Assembly: GCF_900155475.1 (NCBI RefSeq) | Contig: NZ_FXAM01000001.1 | Span: 2,281,501-2,345,500 of the forward strand | DNA from: Methylomagnum ishizawai | Lineage (GTDB): Bacteria; Pseudomonadota; Gammaproteobacteria; Methylococcales; Methylococcaceae | Reading direction: 5' to 3' | DNA: 64,000 bases | Part shown: one piece after another, positions 54,519-62,027 of the stretch | Layout: every line of letters begins with the position of its first letter | Numbering within the stretch: the first letter of the stretch is position 1 | Program-made: the position numbers and the translations under genes | The notes under the pieces: generated by a model | The model's database searches: none | Told to the model about the DNA's origin: nothing | Seen by the model: only the letters and a program-made list of their open reading frames with translations

Positions 54519-54877
54519 CAGCAGGCCACCACGATATCCTGCGCCGCCGTCAGCCCGGCCACGGCGGCGCGGTCCAACAGGCGGACCGGGATGATCAAAT
54601 CGGCGGGTTCCAAGCCCCGCTCGGCCAGGGATTCGCGTTCCACCCACACCTCGTCCACATCGTACAATTCCAGCGCCTCGAACAGCTGCGCCACCGGCGG
54701 CAAACCGGCGGTTTCAGGATGCTGGCCGCGCTTGAGCGGGTAGACGCCATCATCCAGGCATAACAGGGCGACGGCTTGGTCGAAGGCGGCGGCGGTGAGG
54801 ATCATATCCAGGCTTTCGCGCAGGCGGAATCCGGCGTGGGGCGGGCGGCGCAGGACGAACAACAGTTTCTTCCCCAT
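54518..54877 (-). CDS. tusC: Sulphur relay protein TusC/DsrF
   Basis: 119 residues. KKLLFVLRRPPHAGFRLRESLD is the DsrF/TusC start, and AAAFDQAVALLCLDDGVYPL is the conserved core. It follows tusD with a one-base gap and overlaps tusB, as in the E. coli tusDCB order. Confidence 0.9.
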   Translation of the reverse strand: MGKKLLFVLRRPPHAGFRLRESLDMILTAAAFDQAVALLCLDDGVYPLKRGQHPETAGLPPVAQLFEALELYDVDEVWVERESLAERGLEPADLIIPVRLLDRAAVAGLTAAQDIVVAC

Positions 54878-54878
54878 T

Positions 54879-55259
54879 TCAGCCCCCGAACACCAAAACC
54901 CGGTCGGCCTTGAGGCAGGCTTCCATCCATTGCCCCAAACCCCCGGCCCGGAAACCGGGGGCGATGGCTGGGGATTCCGGCCAATCGTTTTCTTCCGGCG
55001 GCAACAAACCCCGCCGGGCCGCCGCCGAGGCGCATAGCACCAGGTCGAGCCCATGCGCCCCGGCCAGGCCCGGCCAGTCCGGGAAGAGCCTGGGTGTGTC
55101 GGTGCCGCCCGGTCCGAAACCCTGCTGCACGCCATCGTGGTAGAAAAAAATCCTCACGATTTCGTGGCCTTCCGCCAACGCCGCTTTGATAAACTGGTAG
55201 GCGGTATGGGCCGCAGGGGTTTGCCCCGGCCCGCCGTGTACCTGGATCGCGTATTTCAT
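54879..55259 (-). CDS. tusD: Sulphur relay protein TusD/DsrE
   Basis: 126 residues of the DsrE family, catalytic subunit of the TusBCD sulphur relay. MKYAIQVHGGPGQTPAAHTAYQF and IVRIFFYHDGVQ are family marks. The likely active cysteine lies in LDLVLCASAAARRG. The start at 55259 is first in the tusDCBE unit, divergent from bepA across 52 bases. No dsrAB gene is present, so a tRNA-thiolation role is more likely than sulphur oxidation. Confidence 0.9.
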   Translation of the reverse strand: MKYAIQVHGGPGQTPAAHTAYQFIKAALAEGHEIVRIFFYHDGVQQGFGPGGTDTPRLFPDWPGLAGAHGLDLVLCASAAARRGLLPPEENDWPESPAIAPGFRAGGLGQWMEACLKADRVLVFGG

Positions 55260-55311
55260 CCATCGCCTCCGCCGCCCGTCGTATCCATGCCCTTCGAGGG
55301 CGCTGCCACCT

Positions 55312-56784
55312 ATGAAACTCCAGAAAACCCTGCTCGCCCTGCTCATCCCCGCCCAACTCGCCCTGTCGTTCCCGTCCCCGGTCCTGGCCGAGGCGGAGGA
55401 AAAGAAAATCGAACTGCCCGATATCGGCGACTCCACCGGCACCTTGATGACGCCGCAGCAGGAGGCGGAATTGGGCGAGGCGTTCTACCGCAACCTGCAC
55501 AGCCAGTTGCAGATCAGCCAAGACCCGGAAGTGCTGGATTATATTCAATCCATCGGCCAAAAACTGGCGGGCGAGAGCGACAATCCGGCCCAGCCCTTCC
55601 ATTTCTTCGTGGTCGATGAAGTCGCCATCAACGCCTTCGCCGGTCCGGGCGGCTATATCGGCGTCAATTCCGGGTTGATCCTTTTGACCGAGGCCGAGAG
55701 CGAACTGGCCTCGGTGCTGGCCCACGAAATTTCCCACGTCACCCAGCGCCATCTTTACCAGGCGTTCCAGGCCGCGAGCCGCATGGCGATCCCCACCGCC
55801 GTGGCGATGTTGGCGGGAGCCTTGCTCGGGGCCAGGGGCGGCGGACAGGCGGGCATGGGCGCGATGATGGCGGCCCAGGCCGCCAATTTGCAATACCAGA
55901 TCAATTTCACCCGCGACAACGAGGCCGAGGCCGACCGGGTGGGGATGCAAATCCTGTCCAAATCGGAATTCGATCCCAGGGCTATGCCGGACTTCTTCGA
56001 AAGGATGCAGCAATCCACCCGTTTCGCGGGCAGCAAGATGCCGGAATTCCTGCTGACCCATCCCGTGACCGTCTCGCGTATCTCCGATACCCGTGGCCGG
56101 GCCGAGCAGTTCCCGTACAAGCAATACCCGGATTCCCTGGCCTACCGCATCGTCCGCGCCAAACTCCGGGTCGAGACCGCCGTCAACCCCAAAGTGGCCT
56201 TGGATTATTTCAAGGCGATGAGCGGGCAGGGCACCAAGGTCCAGCAGGATATCAACAGCTATGGCCTGGCCTTGGCCCTGATCAAGGCTTCCCGTGGCGA
56301 GGAGGCCAAGCCCGCGCTGCAAAAACTGATGCAGGCCTATCCCGACCAATCGCAATTCGTCAACGCGCTGGCGGAGGCGCACCTGGACACCAAGGATTAT
56401 GCCAAGGCGGGGCAGTTGTTCGATTCGGCCTTGCAGCGTTTCCCCGGCAACCGGGCCTTGACCCTGAATTATGTCCGCGTGTTGTTGATGACCGGCAAGG
56501 CGATGCAGGCGGGAAAGCTATTGCACGATTACACCCGCTTCCACGCGATCACGCCGGAAGTCTACGAACTGATGGCGGAGACCTATAGCAAGCTGGGCAA
56601 CGAGGCCGAATCGCACCGCTATCTGGGCGAGGCCTATTACGCCGATGGCCAGACCCGCACCGCTATCCTGCAATTGCGCTTGGCGAAGAAATTCGCCGGG
56701 GATAACTTCTATTTGAATTCGGTGCTGGACGAGCGTTTGAGGGAATTGCAGGCCGAGGAGATGGACCGGCGCAAGGAGAGATAA
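55312..56784 (+). CDS. bepA: Periplasmic M48 metalloprotease BepA-like with TPR domain
   Basis: 490 residues. A signal peptide (LQKTLLALLIPAQLALSFPS) precedes the M48 protease domain with the zinc motif HEISH at residues 138-142 and the third ligand in DNEAEADRVG. From about residue 280 a TPR-like helical domain follows (KDYAKAGQLFDSALQRFPGN). This build matches BepA/YfgC, which assembles or degrades LptD and BamA at the outer membrane. GAGG at the ribosome site precedes the start. Confidence 0.92.
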   Translation: MKLQKTLLALLIPAQLALSFPSPVLAEAEEKKIELPDIGDSTGTLMTPQQEAELGEAFYRNLHSQLQISQDPEVLDYIQSIGQKLAGESDNPAQPFHFFVVDEVAINAFAGPGGYIGVNSGLILLTEAESELASVLAHEISHVTQRHLYQAFQAASRMAIPTAVAMLAGALLGARGGGQAGMGAMMAAQAANLQYQINFTRDNEAEADRVGMQILSKSEFDPRAMPDFFERMQQSTRFAGSKMPEFLLTHPVTVSRISDTRGRAEQFPYKQYPDSLAYRIVRAKLRVETAVNPKVALDYFKAMSGQGTKVQQDINSYGLALALIKASRGEEAKPALQKLMQAYPDQSQFVNALAEAHLDTKDYAKAGQLFDSALQRFPGNRALTLNYVRVLLMTGKAMQAGKLLHDYTRFHAITPEVYELMAETYSKLGNEAESHRYLGEAYYADGQTRTAILQLRLAKKFAGDNFYLNSVLDERLRELQAEEMDRRKER

Positions 56785-56850
56785 TGGCGTGCTACGGACA
56801 TGGCCCCAGGAAGGGGAAACCGTCTGGGACATATTAGGGAGGGGAGGATT

Positions 56851-56926
<76 letters not shown>

Positions 56927-56937
56927 TTATAGATAGA

Positions 56938-57049
56938 TGGAGGCTGAGGTCGGAATCGAACCGGCGTACACGGCTTTGCAGGCCATTTGATCCGTTGATT
57001 TCTTTGGGTTAGAGCGCGTTAGCCATGCGCTTAACCACTTTCCTAGGCC
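56938..57049 (-). tRNA. tRNA-Cys-like sequence (anticodon GCA), aberrant 5' half
   Basis: The 3' half, from the anticodon arm (GGCCTGCAAAGCC) through the T arm to an encoded CCA with U73, is a normal tRNA-Cys. The 5' half is not. GGCCTAG pairs only partly (five of seven) with the 3' acceptor strand. About 45 extra bases lie between a D-loop-like GTGGTTAAGCG and the anticodon arm, including a strong hairpin. It is either a tRNA with a large insertion, a decayed gene, or the 3' tRNA fragment left as an attachment site by an integrated island. Confidence 0.5.
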
Positions 57050-57194
57050 TCCCACACCCTTTGGGCGCTGGATCGGGCGGAGTTTGCGACTTGGCCGCTT
57101 TGGCTTGTTCGTGCCGGTAGCGTTGTTCGTGTTCCGCGCCCTTTCATCCGCGTATTGTATCCTGTGTGGCTTTTAAAAAACAACCATTGCCCCG

Positions 57195-57296
57195 CTAAAA
57201 AAATGCGGGCACTTCTCCCCTGTTTGCCATTTCGCGGATGAGCGGCACGGAGACCCGGAGCAAGTCGGCAGCTTCTTGGGTGTCGAGGGTGTCCAT
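57195..57296 (-). pseudogene. Excisionase-type helix-turn-helix fragment
   Basis: 33 codons, MDTLDTQEAADLLRVSVPLI then REMANRGEVPAFF, are the start of an excisionase/antitoxin-type DNA-binding domain that ends early at a TAG. The downstream sequence does not continue it, so the gene is truncated. Confidence 0.45.
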
Positions 57297-57419
57297 CAAC
57301 TTGATGATCCGGCCCGCCACCCAGGTATGACCTTTTTTAGATATCGCCTAAGCTTTATCATTGATTCGACTTTGGTCATTTTCGATTCCGCAACTGAAAG
57401 CGGTGGCTGGAGACTGCGG

Positions 57420-58070
57420 CGTTCACGGTGGTGGGCGACCGTGCCTATATGCCCGCGTGGTCCTGGCCCATGCCTGTTCGGCTTCCCGGAAACGTAGTAG
57501 CTGGGTCGGCGGAGGCGCAAGCCCAAGACGGACCAACCGGGCGAACCCTGGCGGGAAACCGGGGTGGCTTGGTACGGAGGCGAACCCAAGGTGGTCCGGT
57601 TGCCCGGCGGGGTGGCCCTCTGGCACACGCCCGGCGAAGACCCAATCCGCCTGCGCTGAGTCCTGGTCGTGGACCCCACCACCGGCGAAACCCGGCCCCA
57701 GGCCTGCCTTCGCCACCGACACCGGGCTGACGCCCGAGTGGATCGTGGAGGTCACTTTCGAAGAGAGCCGTCGTCACCTTGGCGTGGAAGCCCAGCGGCA
57801 GTGGCTCGCCATTGCCCGGACTACGTCCGCCTTGATGGGCTTGTTTCCCCTGGTCTGCCTGATGGCCTGGTGGAAAATGGAACCCTGCCGGTCCGGCAGG
57901 CCGCTTGGCACCCAAAGACCGACGCGGCTTTTTCTGACATGCGGGCCTTCGTCCGCCGCGCCATATGGGCACTCAAGCATATCATCAACTCCGAATCCGG
58001 CGGCGAGCGGTTGGAATTATCGCCACGCGATTGCATGGTTCTGTTAAGTCAACCCGCTGCCACGGCGTAA
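57420..58070 (+). pseudogene. Decayed DDE transposase (IS701-like)
   Basis: Segments of one transposase can be read on the plus strand in changing frames: KVVRLPGGVALWHTPGEDP, VVDPTTGETRPQACL, TPEWIVEVTFEESRRHLGVE, AIARTTSALMGLFPLVCL and QAAWHPKTDAAFSDMRAFV. At least three frameshifts make it inactive. The family assignment is by recollection of the RRHLG-VE-QRQW block and is tentative. Confidence 0.6.
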
Positions 58071-58164
58071 AAGGCCAAAGTCGAGTCATTGATATTTTTT
58101 GCAATGATGTTTATTTGCTATATCAACAAAACCTGGCACATTCCTACCCCACTCAGAGAGCATC

Positions 58165-58440
58165 ATGACGAAATCTGAATTAACTTCTTTTATTAAGCAA
58201 GAAATCGCTGATCGCTTTGAAAAACCACTCGATGCGATTAGTGATGACACCGATCTCATTGAAGATATGGGTGCCGATTCCCTGGAAATGACGGAGATTC
58301 TGGTCAGTATTGAAGATAAACTGGGCGTCCGGTTTGAGGACGACACGATCGCACTCCTAAGTACGCCCGCCAAGCTCGCCGAATTCATGGAGAGCTATCT
58401 GGCATCCATCGATTATCACGGCATTCCAACCAACGTATGA
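58165..58440 (+). CDS. Acyl carrier protein
   Basis: 91 residues. The phosphopantetheine site is MGADSLEMTEI, Ser39. The N-terminal LTSFIKQEIADRF and the four-helix pattern are typical. It carries acyl chains for the neighbouring ketosynthase; being separate from the fatty acid operon, it is probably dedicated to the secondary metabolite cluster. An imperfect -35/-10 pair (TTGATA at 58089) lies upstream. Its stop overlaps the ketosynthase start by ATGA. GC content drops from here compared with the chromosome to the left. Confidence 0.9.
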   Translation: MTKSELTSFIKQEIADRFEKPLDAISDDTDLIEDMGADSLEMTEILVSIEDKLGVRFEDDTIALLSTPAKLAEFMESYLASIDYHGIPTNV

Positions 58441-59678
58441 AACGCAGGGTGGTCATTACCGGTGTGGGAGCGATTGGCCCCAACGGGCACTCGGTCCCGA
58501 TGATCTGGGACAATGTGGCCCAAGGGGTCAGTGGTATCGGCTCGCTGACCTTGATTGATCCCGCCCCGTTCTCTTCGAAGATTGCCGGAGAGGTTCGTGA
58601 CTTCGATTTCTCGCGGCACTTTTCAAAAAGAGATCGATTAAGACTCGATCGCTACACTCAGCTTGTGCTTGTCGCCTATCAGGAGGCGGCCAGACAGGCT
58701 GGCTGGCACACTGCACCGCCGACGCCCCAACGCACCGGGGTCTATGTGGGCTCGGCAGCGGGTGGCATAGGATCCCTTGACCAAAATCATCAAAAGTTCT
58801 TGCAAGGCGACCACCGCCACATCAGCAGCACCCTGATTCCCATGATGATCGCCAATATGGCCGCAGGTGAGATCGCGGTCAGGCATGGGCATACTGGCCC
58901 TAACTTCGCCCCCCTCTCCGCCTGCGCAACCGGCAATCACAGCATCGGCCTGGGGTTTCGTAGTATCCAGTATGGCGAGGCGGACGCCGTCGTGGTCGGT
59001 GCAGGGGATGCTCCCATCACGGAGACGATGATGGCCGGCTTTGACCGCATGAATGCACTCTCGGTAAGAAACCATGCGCCTGCTACAGCGAGCTGCCCTT
59101 TTGATCGAAACCGAGACGGTTTTGTGTTATCAGAAGGAGCGGGGATCTTGCTTTTGGAGGAGCTTGAATACGCCAAACGCCTTGGCCGCCCCATCTTGGC
59201 TGAAGTCGTCGGCTTTGGTATGACCGCTGATGGCTATCACATCACCTCGCCCGCCCCGGGTGGTGAGATGGCCGCCAAGGCGATAACGGATGCCCTCGCG
59301 GACGCTGGTATCGTCCCCAGCGCGATCAACTACATCAATGCCCACGGCACATCTACGCCCGCCAACGACAAGACAGAAACCCGGGTCATCCGCCGCGCCT
59401 TGGGTAAAGCCGCTGAACAGGTTGCCATCAGTTCGACCAAATCGACAACCGGGCATTGGTTAGGCGCCGCCAGTGCCCTGGAAGCCATTTTATGTACCCA
59501 AACCCTGCTGACAGGTTTTATCCCGCCCACAATCAATCTGCATGATCCCGACCCTGAGTGTGATCTTGATTACACGCCACTTCGTGGTCATCATTCCTCT
59601 GTGGAATATGCCCTCTCTAACGCCTTTGGATTTGGCGGACATAATGCGGTAGTCGTATTGAGAAAATATGCAGCCTGA
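58437..59678 (+). CDS. Beta-ketoacyl-ACP synthase (FabF-like)
   Basis: 413-residue KAS II-type condensing enzyme. Cys163 (SACATGNHSIG), His303 (NAHGTSTPAND) and His340 (STTGHWLGAAS) form the intact catalytic triad. The overlap with the ACP gene suggests the two work as a pair, elongating or starting an acyl chain. It may supply a beta-keto or lipid starter to the NRPS further along. A full fatty acid set is not present. Confidence 0.92.
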   Translation: MKRRVVITGVGAIGPNGHSVPMIWDNVAQGVSGIGSLTLIDPAPFSSKIAGEVRDFDFSRHFSKRDRLRLDRYTQLVLVAYQEAARQAGWHTAPPTPQRTGVYVGSAAGGIGSLDQNHQKFLQGDHRHISSTLIPMMIANMAAGEIAVRHGHTGPNFAPLSACATGNHSIGLGFRSIQYGEADAVVVGAGDAPITETMMAGFDRMNALSVRNHAPATASCPFDRNRDGFVLSEGAGILLLEELEYAKRLGRPILAEVVGFGMTADGYHITSPAPGGEMAAKAITDALADAGIVPSAINYINAHGTSTPANDKTETRVIRRALGKAAEQVAISSTKSTTGHWLGAASALEAILCTQTLLTGFIPPTINLHDPDPECDLDYTPLRGHHSSVEYALSNAFGFGGHNAVVVLRKYAA

Positions 59679-59761
59679 AGGAGGATTTTCAACGCAATTC
59701 TGGTTTCGCATAACATGCAGCACCTTGCAACTGGTCGTCAACACAATCTAAGGATATTCCG

Positions 59762-60826
59762 ATGAAGGTTACTAGCATTGATGGAATGGGTAGCTATGGC
59801 GTCTATATAGATGGCGTGGATTTTGAACATCTCACCGACGAGCAGTGGAGAGAGATCGGCCATATCCACATGAAGAGCCTGGTCACCATTATTCGTGACT
59901 GCAATCTAACCTGCGAGAACCAGCTTGGATGGATAAGGAAGCTTGGCGAACCCAGACATGGCTTGTACTACAGGCTAATGAAGAAATACGGTATTACATC
60001 GATGGGGTTACTTGTTCGACTGGGTTTGAGCGATACCAGCGGTATTGACGCAGAAGACAAGGGTGTGATACGGGAACACATTAGATATCAGCAATCGACT
60101 TCCGAAGGCGCAGGTATCGCGCGGGTTAGTGGGATCAAAAATGACAAAGGACTGTCGACCGGACTATTTAATGATGGTGAATTGCTTTGGCATTCTAATG
60201 AAGCGGCCACCCTGACCTTTGTCCCCGGCGTGGCGTTGCTGGGTGGAAAGTGCATGGTGGGTTCGTCAACGGGTTTTTTGCAAACCGCAGATTATTATGA
60301 ATCAGTCAGTGAGTCGTTCCGTTCGGAGCTGGATGAGATGGTTTTGACTCACCGCTATACAGAGGGAAAGATAAACCCGATCCTCAATGACAATCTCGGT
60401 CGTTCCAACATGTGTCCAGTGGATGGTGCCGAGATTCCGATGGTCATCATGAGTCCTGGAGGCATTAAGGGGTTGCACTACCCATTAAATACGGTTTATG
60501 GGGTTCGTGGAATGAGTAAGGCCGAAAGCGATAGCCTCTTCGCAGAAATCAACGAACATTTGTTCGTCGATTACTATATTTACGATCATTGGTACAAAAA
60601 TGACGGCGACCTTCTGTTGTTTGACAACTCGATCACGCTGCATCGGCGTCTTGGAAATGTATCGGGTCGCCTCGCTTATCGCATCCAGCACGACTACAGC
60701 GAGTTACAGGATGACTTCTGGCAGCCTTACTTCCAGAAAGAGTTTGCGGATAAATATAAGGAAGATATCACAGACTTTGTCGAGACACTGGGTATCCAGA
60801 GTTTTAAGTTGCCTCAAGCTGGCTAG
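59762..60826 (+). CDS. TauD/TfdA-like oxygenase with altered metal motif
   Basis: 354 residues. The TauD-type core shows GELLWHSNEAATLTFVPGVALLGG (about residues 139-162), the later ITLHRRLGN (distal His) and GRLAYRIQ (oxoglutarate-binding Arg). At the first metal site the usual H-x-D/E reads His-Ser-Asn followed by Glu. Either iron is bound with a changed ligand set or the enzyme uses the next Glu. Such tailoring enzymes hydroxylate amino acids in NRPS pathways. An AAGGAT site precedes the ATG. Confidence 0.7.
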   Translation: MKVTSIDGMGSYGVYIDGVDFEHLTDEQWREIGHIHMKSLVTIIRDCNLTCENQLGWIRKLGEPRHGLYYRLMKKYGITSMGLLVRLGLSDTSGIDAEDKGVIREHIRYQQSTSEGAGIARVSGIKNDKGLSTGLFNDGELLWHSNEAATLTFVPGVALLGGKCMVGSSTGFLQTADYYESVSESFRSELDEMVLTHRYTEGKINPILNDNLGRSNMCPVDGAEIPMVIMSPGGIKGLHYPLNTVYGVRGMSKAESDSLFAEINEHLFVDYYIYDHWYKNDGDLLLFDNSITLHRRLGNVSGRLAYRIQHDYSELQDDFWQPYFQKEFADKYKEDITDFVETLGIQSFKLPQAG

Positions 60827-60903
60827 TTAAGCGGCTCCAGATAAATATATTGCTCGGGCGTTCATTGTGATGTCGCAAAACAACGTGTTAGGTACAATTG
60901 AAA

Positions 60904-61971
60904 ATGCAAAGAAGCCGTCTCGATCATTACCTTTTGGACAATCCATCCCTGCAAAGGCGCTATAAGAAAATCAAGAAGCATGTCAATCGTCTGATTATTT
61001 CAGGCTATGACATTACCAATCGATGCAATCTCCGCTGCAAAGGGTGCTACTTCTTTGAAGGCGAACGCTCCTCCAACTTCAATGATGACCGGACCCTGGA
61101 TGAGTTCGACGCTTTTTTTGCCAGTGAAGTCAAGCGTGGTGTGACCATGCCCCATTTTGCCGGTGCAGAACCGGCAAAAGTTCCGGAGCGGCTCGCATTG
61201 GCTGCCAAGTACTGGAATCGAGGCGTTATCTATACGAATGGCACCTTGCCCATCGCGCCGGATCTGCCCTTTATGCTGCATATCTCGCTTTGGGGGGCGG
61301 AGGAAACGGATGCGCGCCTGAGAGGGAAACATGCCTTCAGAAGTGCGCTCGATAACTTCTCTCGGGATGCGCGGGCGGTTTTTATCTTTACCATAAACCG
61401 TCAAAATATCGGTGAAATGGCGGAGGTGACAGATATCTGCGCCCAGCATGGGACTAAACTCTCGTTCAATCATTATAGTCCTACGCGCTGGTACGGATCG
61501 TCAGGCACTGAGATGCCCAACGAAATACGTTTCAGAGGTAAGGGACGTTTCAGTGGCCCTGACGACCAGCTTGCTTTACGCCTCGAAGACCTGAACATCA
61601 TAAGAGGTCACATACGGGAGCTGCTTATCCGTTATCCGGATACCCTGATTTATTCATCTTATTACAACGAGCGCATCAATAGCCCTGATGTCCTTTTCAA
61701 TATTGATTCCCAAACGGGTGTTGCGACGAATTGCGCCATACTCAATTCCGCTCATCATCGTGAATATAGAACCGATCTAACCTGGGATGACGCCGATTGC
61801 TGTATTCCTAATACCGATTGCGCCACCTGCCGCCACTATGTTGCTAATTACAGTAAGATCATGGGCGAATTTCATAACCATCTTGACAGCATTGACCAAT
61901 TCGATAGATGGCTGGAGGTCTATGAGACCTGGTGCAAATTGAATATTAGAAACTGGGATACCCTGGACTGA
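60904..61971 (+). CDS. Radical SAM protein
   Basis: 355 residues. The [4Fe-4S] motif is CNLRCKGCYFF (Cys41, 45 and 48), within a TIM-barrel-like sequence. The C-terminus has a Cys-rich part (CCIPNTDCATCRHY) that may bind auxiliary clusters. An earlier TTG two codons upstream is possible. The substrate is unknown; its position between the TauD-like gene and the NRPS suggests it modifies an amino acid or the peptide product. Confidence 0.85.
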   Translation: MQRSRLDHYLLDNPSLQRRYKKIKKHVNRLIISGYDITNRCNLRCKGCYFFEGERSSNFNDDRTLDEFDAFFASEVKRGVTMPHFAGAEPAKVPERLALAAKYWNRGVIYTNGTLPIAPDLPFMLHISLWGAEETDARLRGKHAFRSALDNFSRDARAVFIFTINRQNIGEMAEVTDICAQHGTKLSFNHYSPTRWYGSSGTEMPNEIRFRGKGRFSGPDDQLALRLEDLNIIRGHIRELLIRYPDTLIYSSYYNERINSPDVLFNIDSQTGVATNCAILNSAHHREYRTDLTWDDADCCIPNTDCATCRHYVANYSKIMGEFHNHLDSIDQFDRWLEVYETWCKLNIRNWDTLD

Positions 61972-62027
61972 GCCAGCAGAAGCTTTCGGATATTCTGTTC
62001 TATCCTAATGAACATCTGACTAAATTT

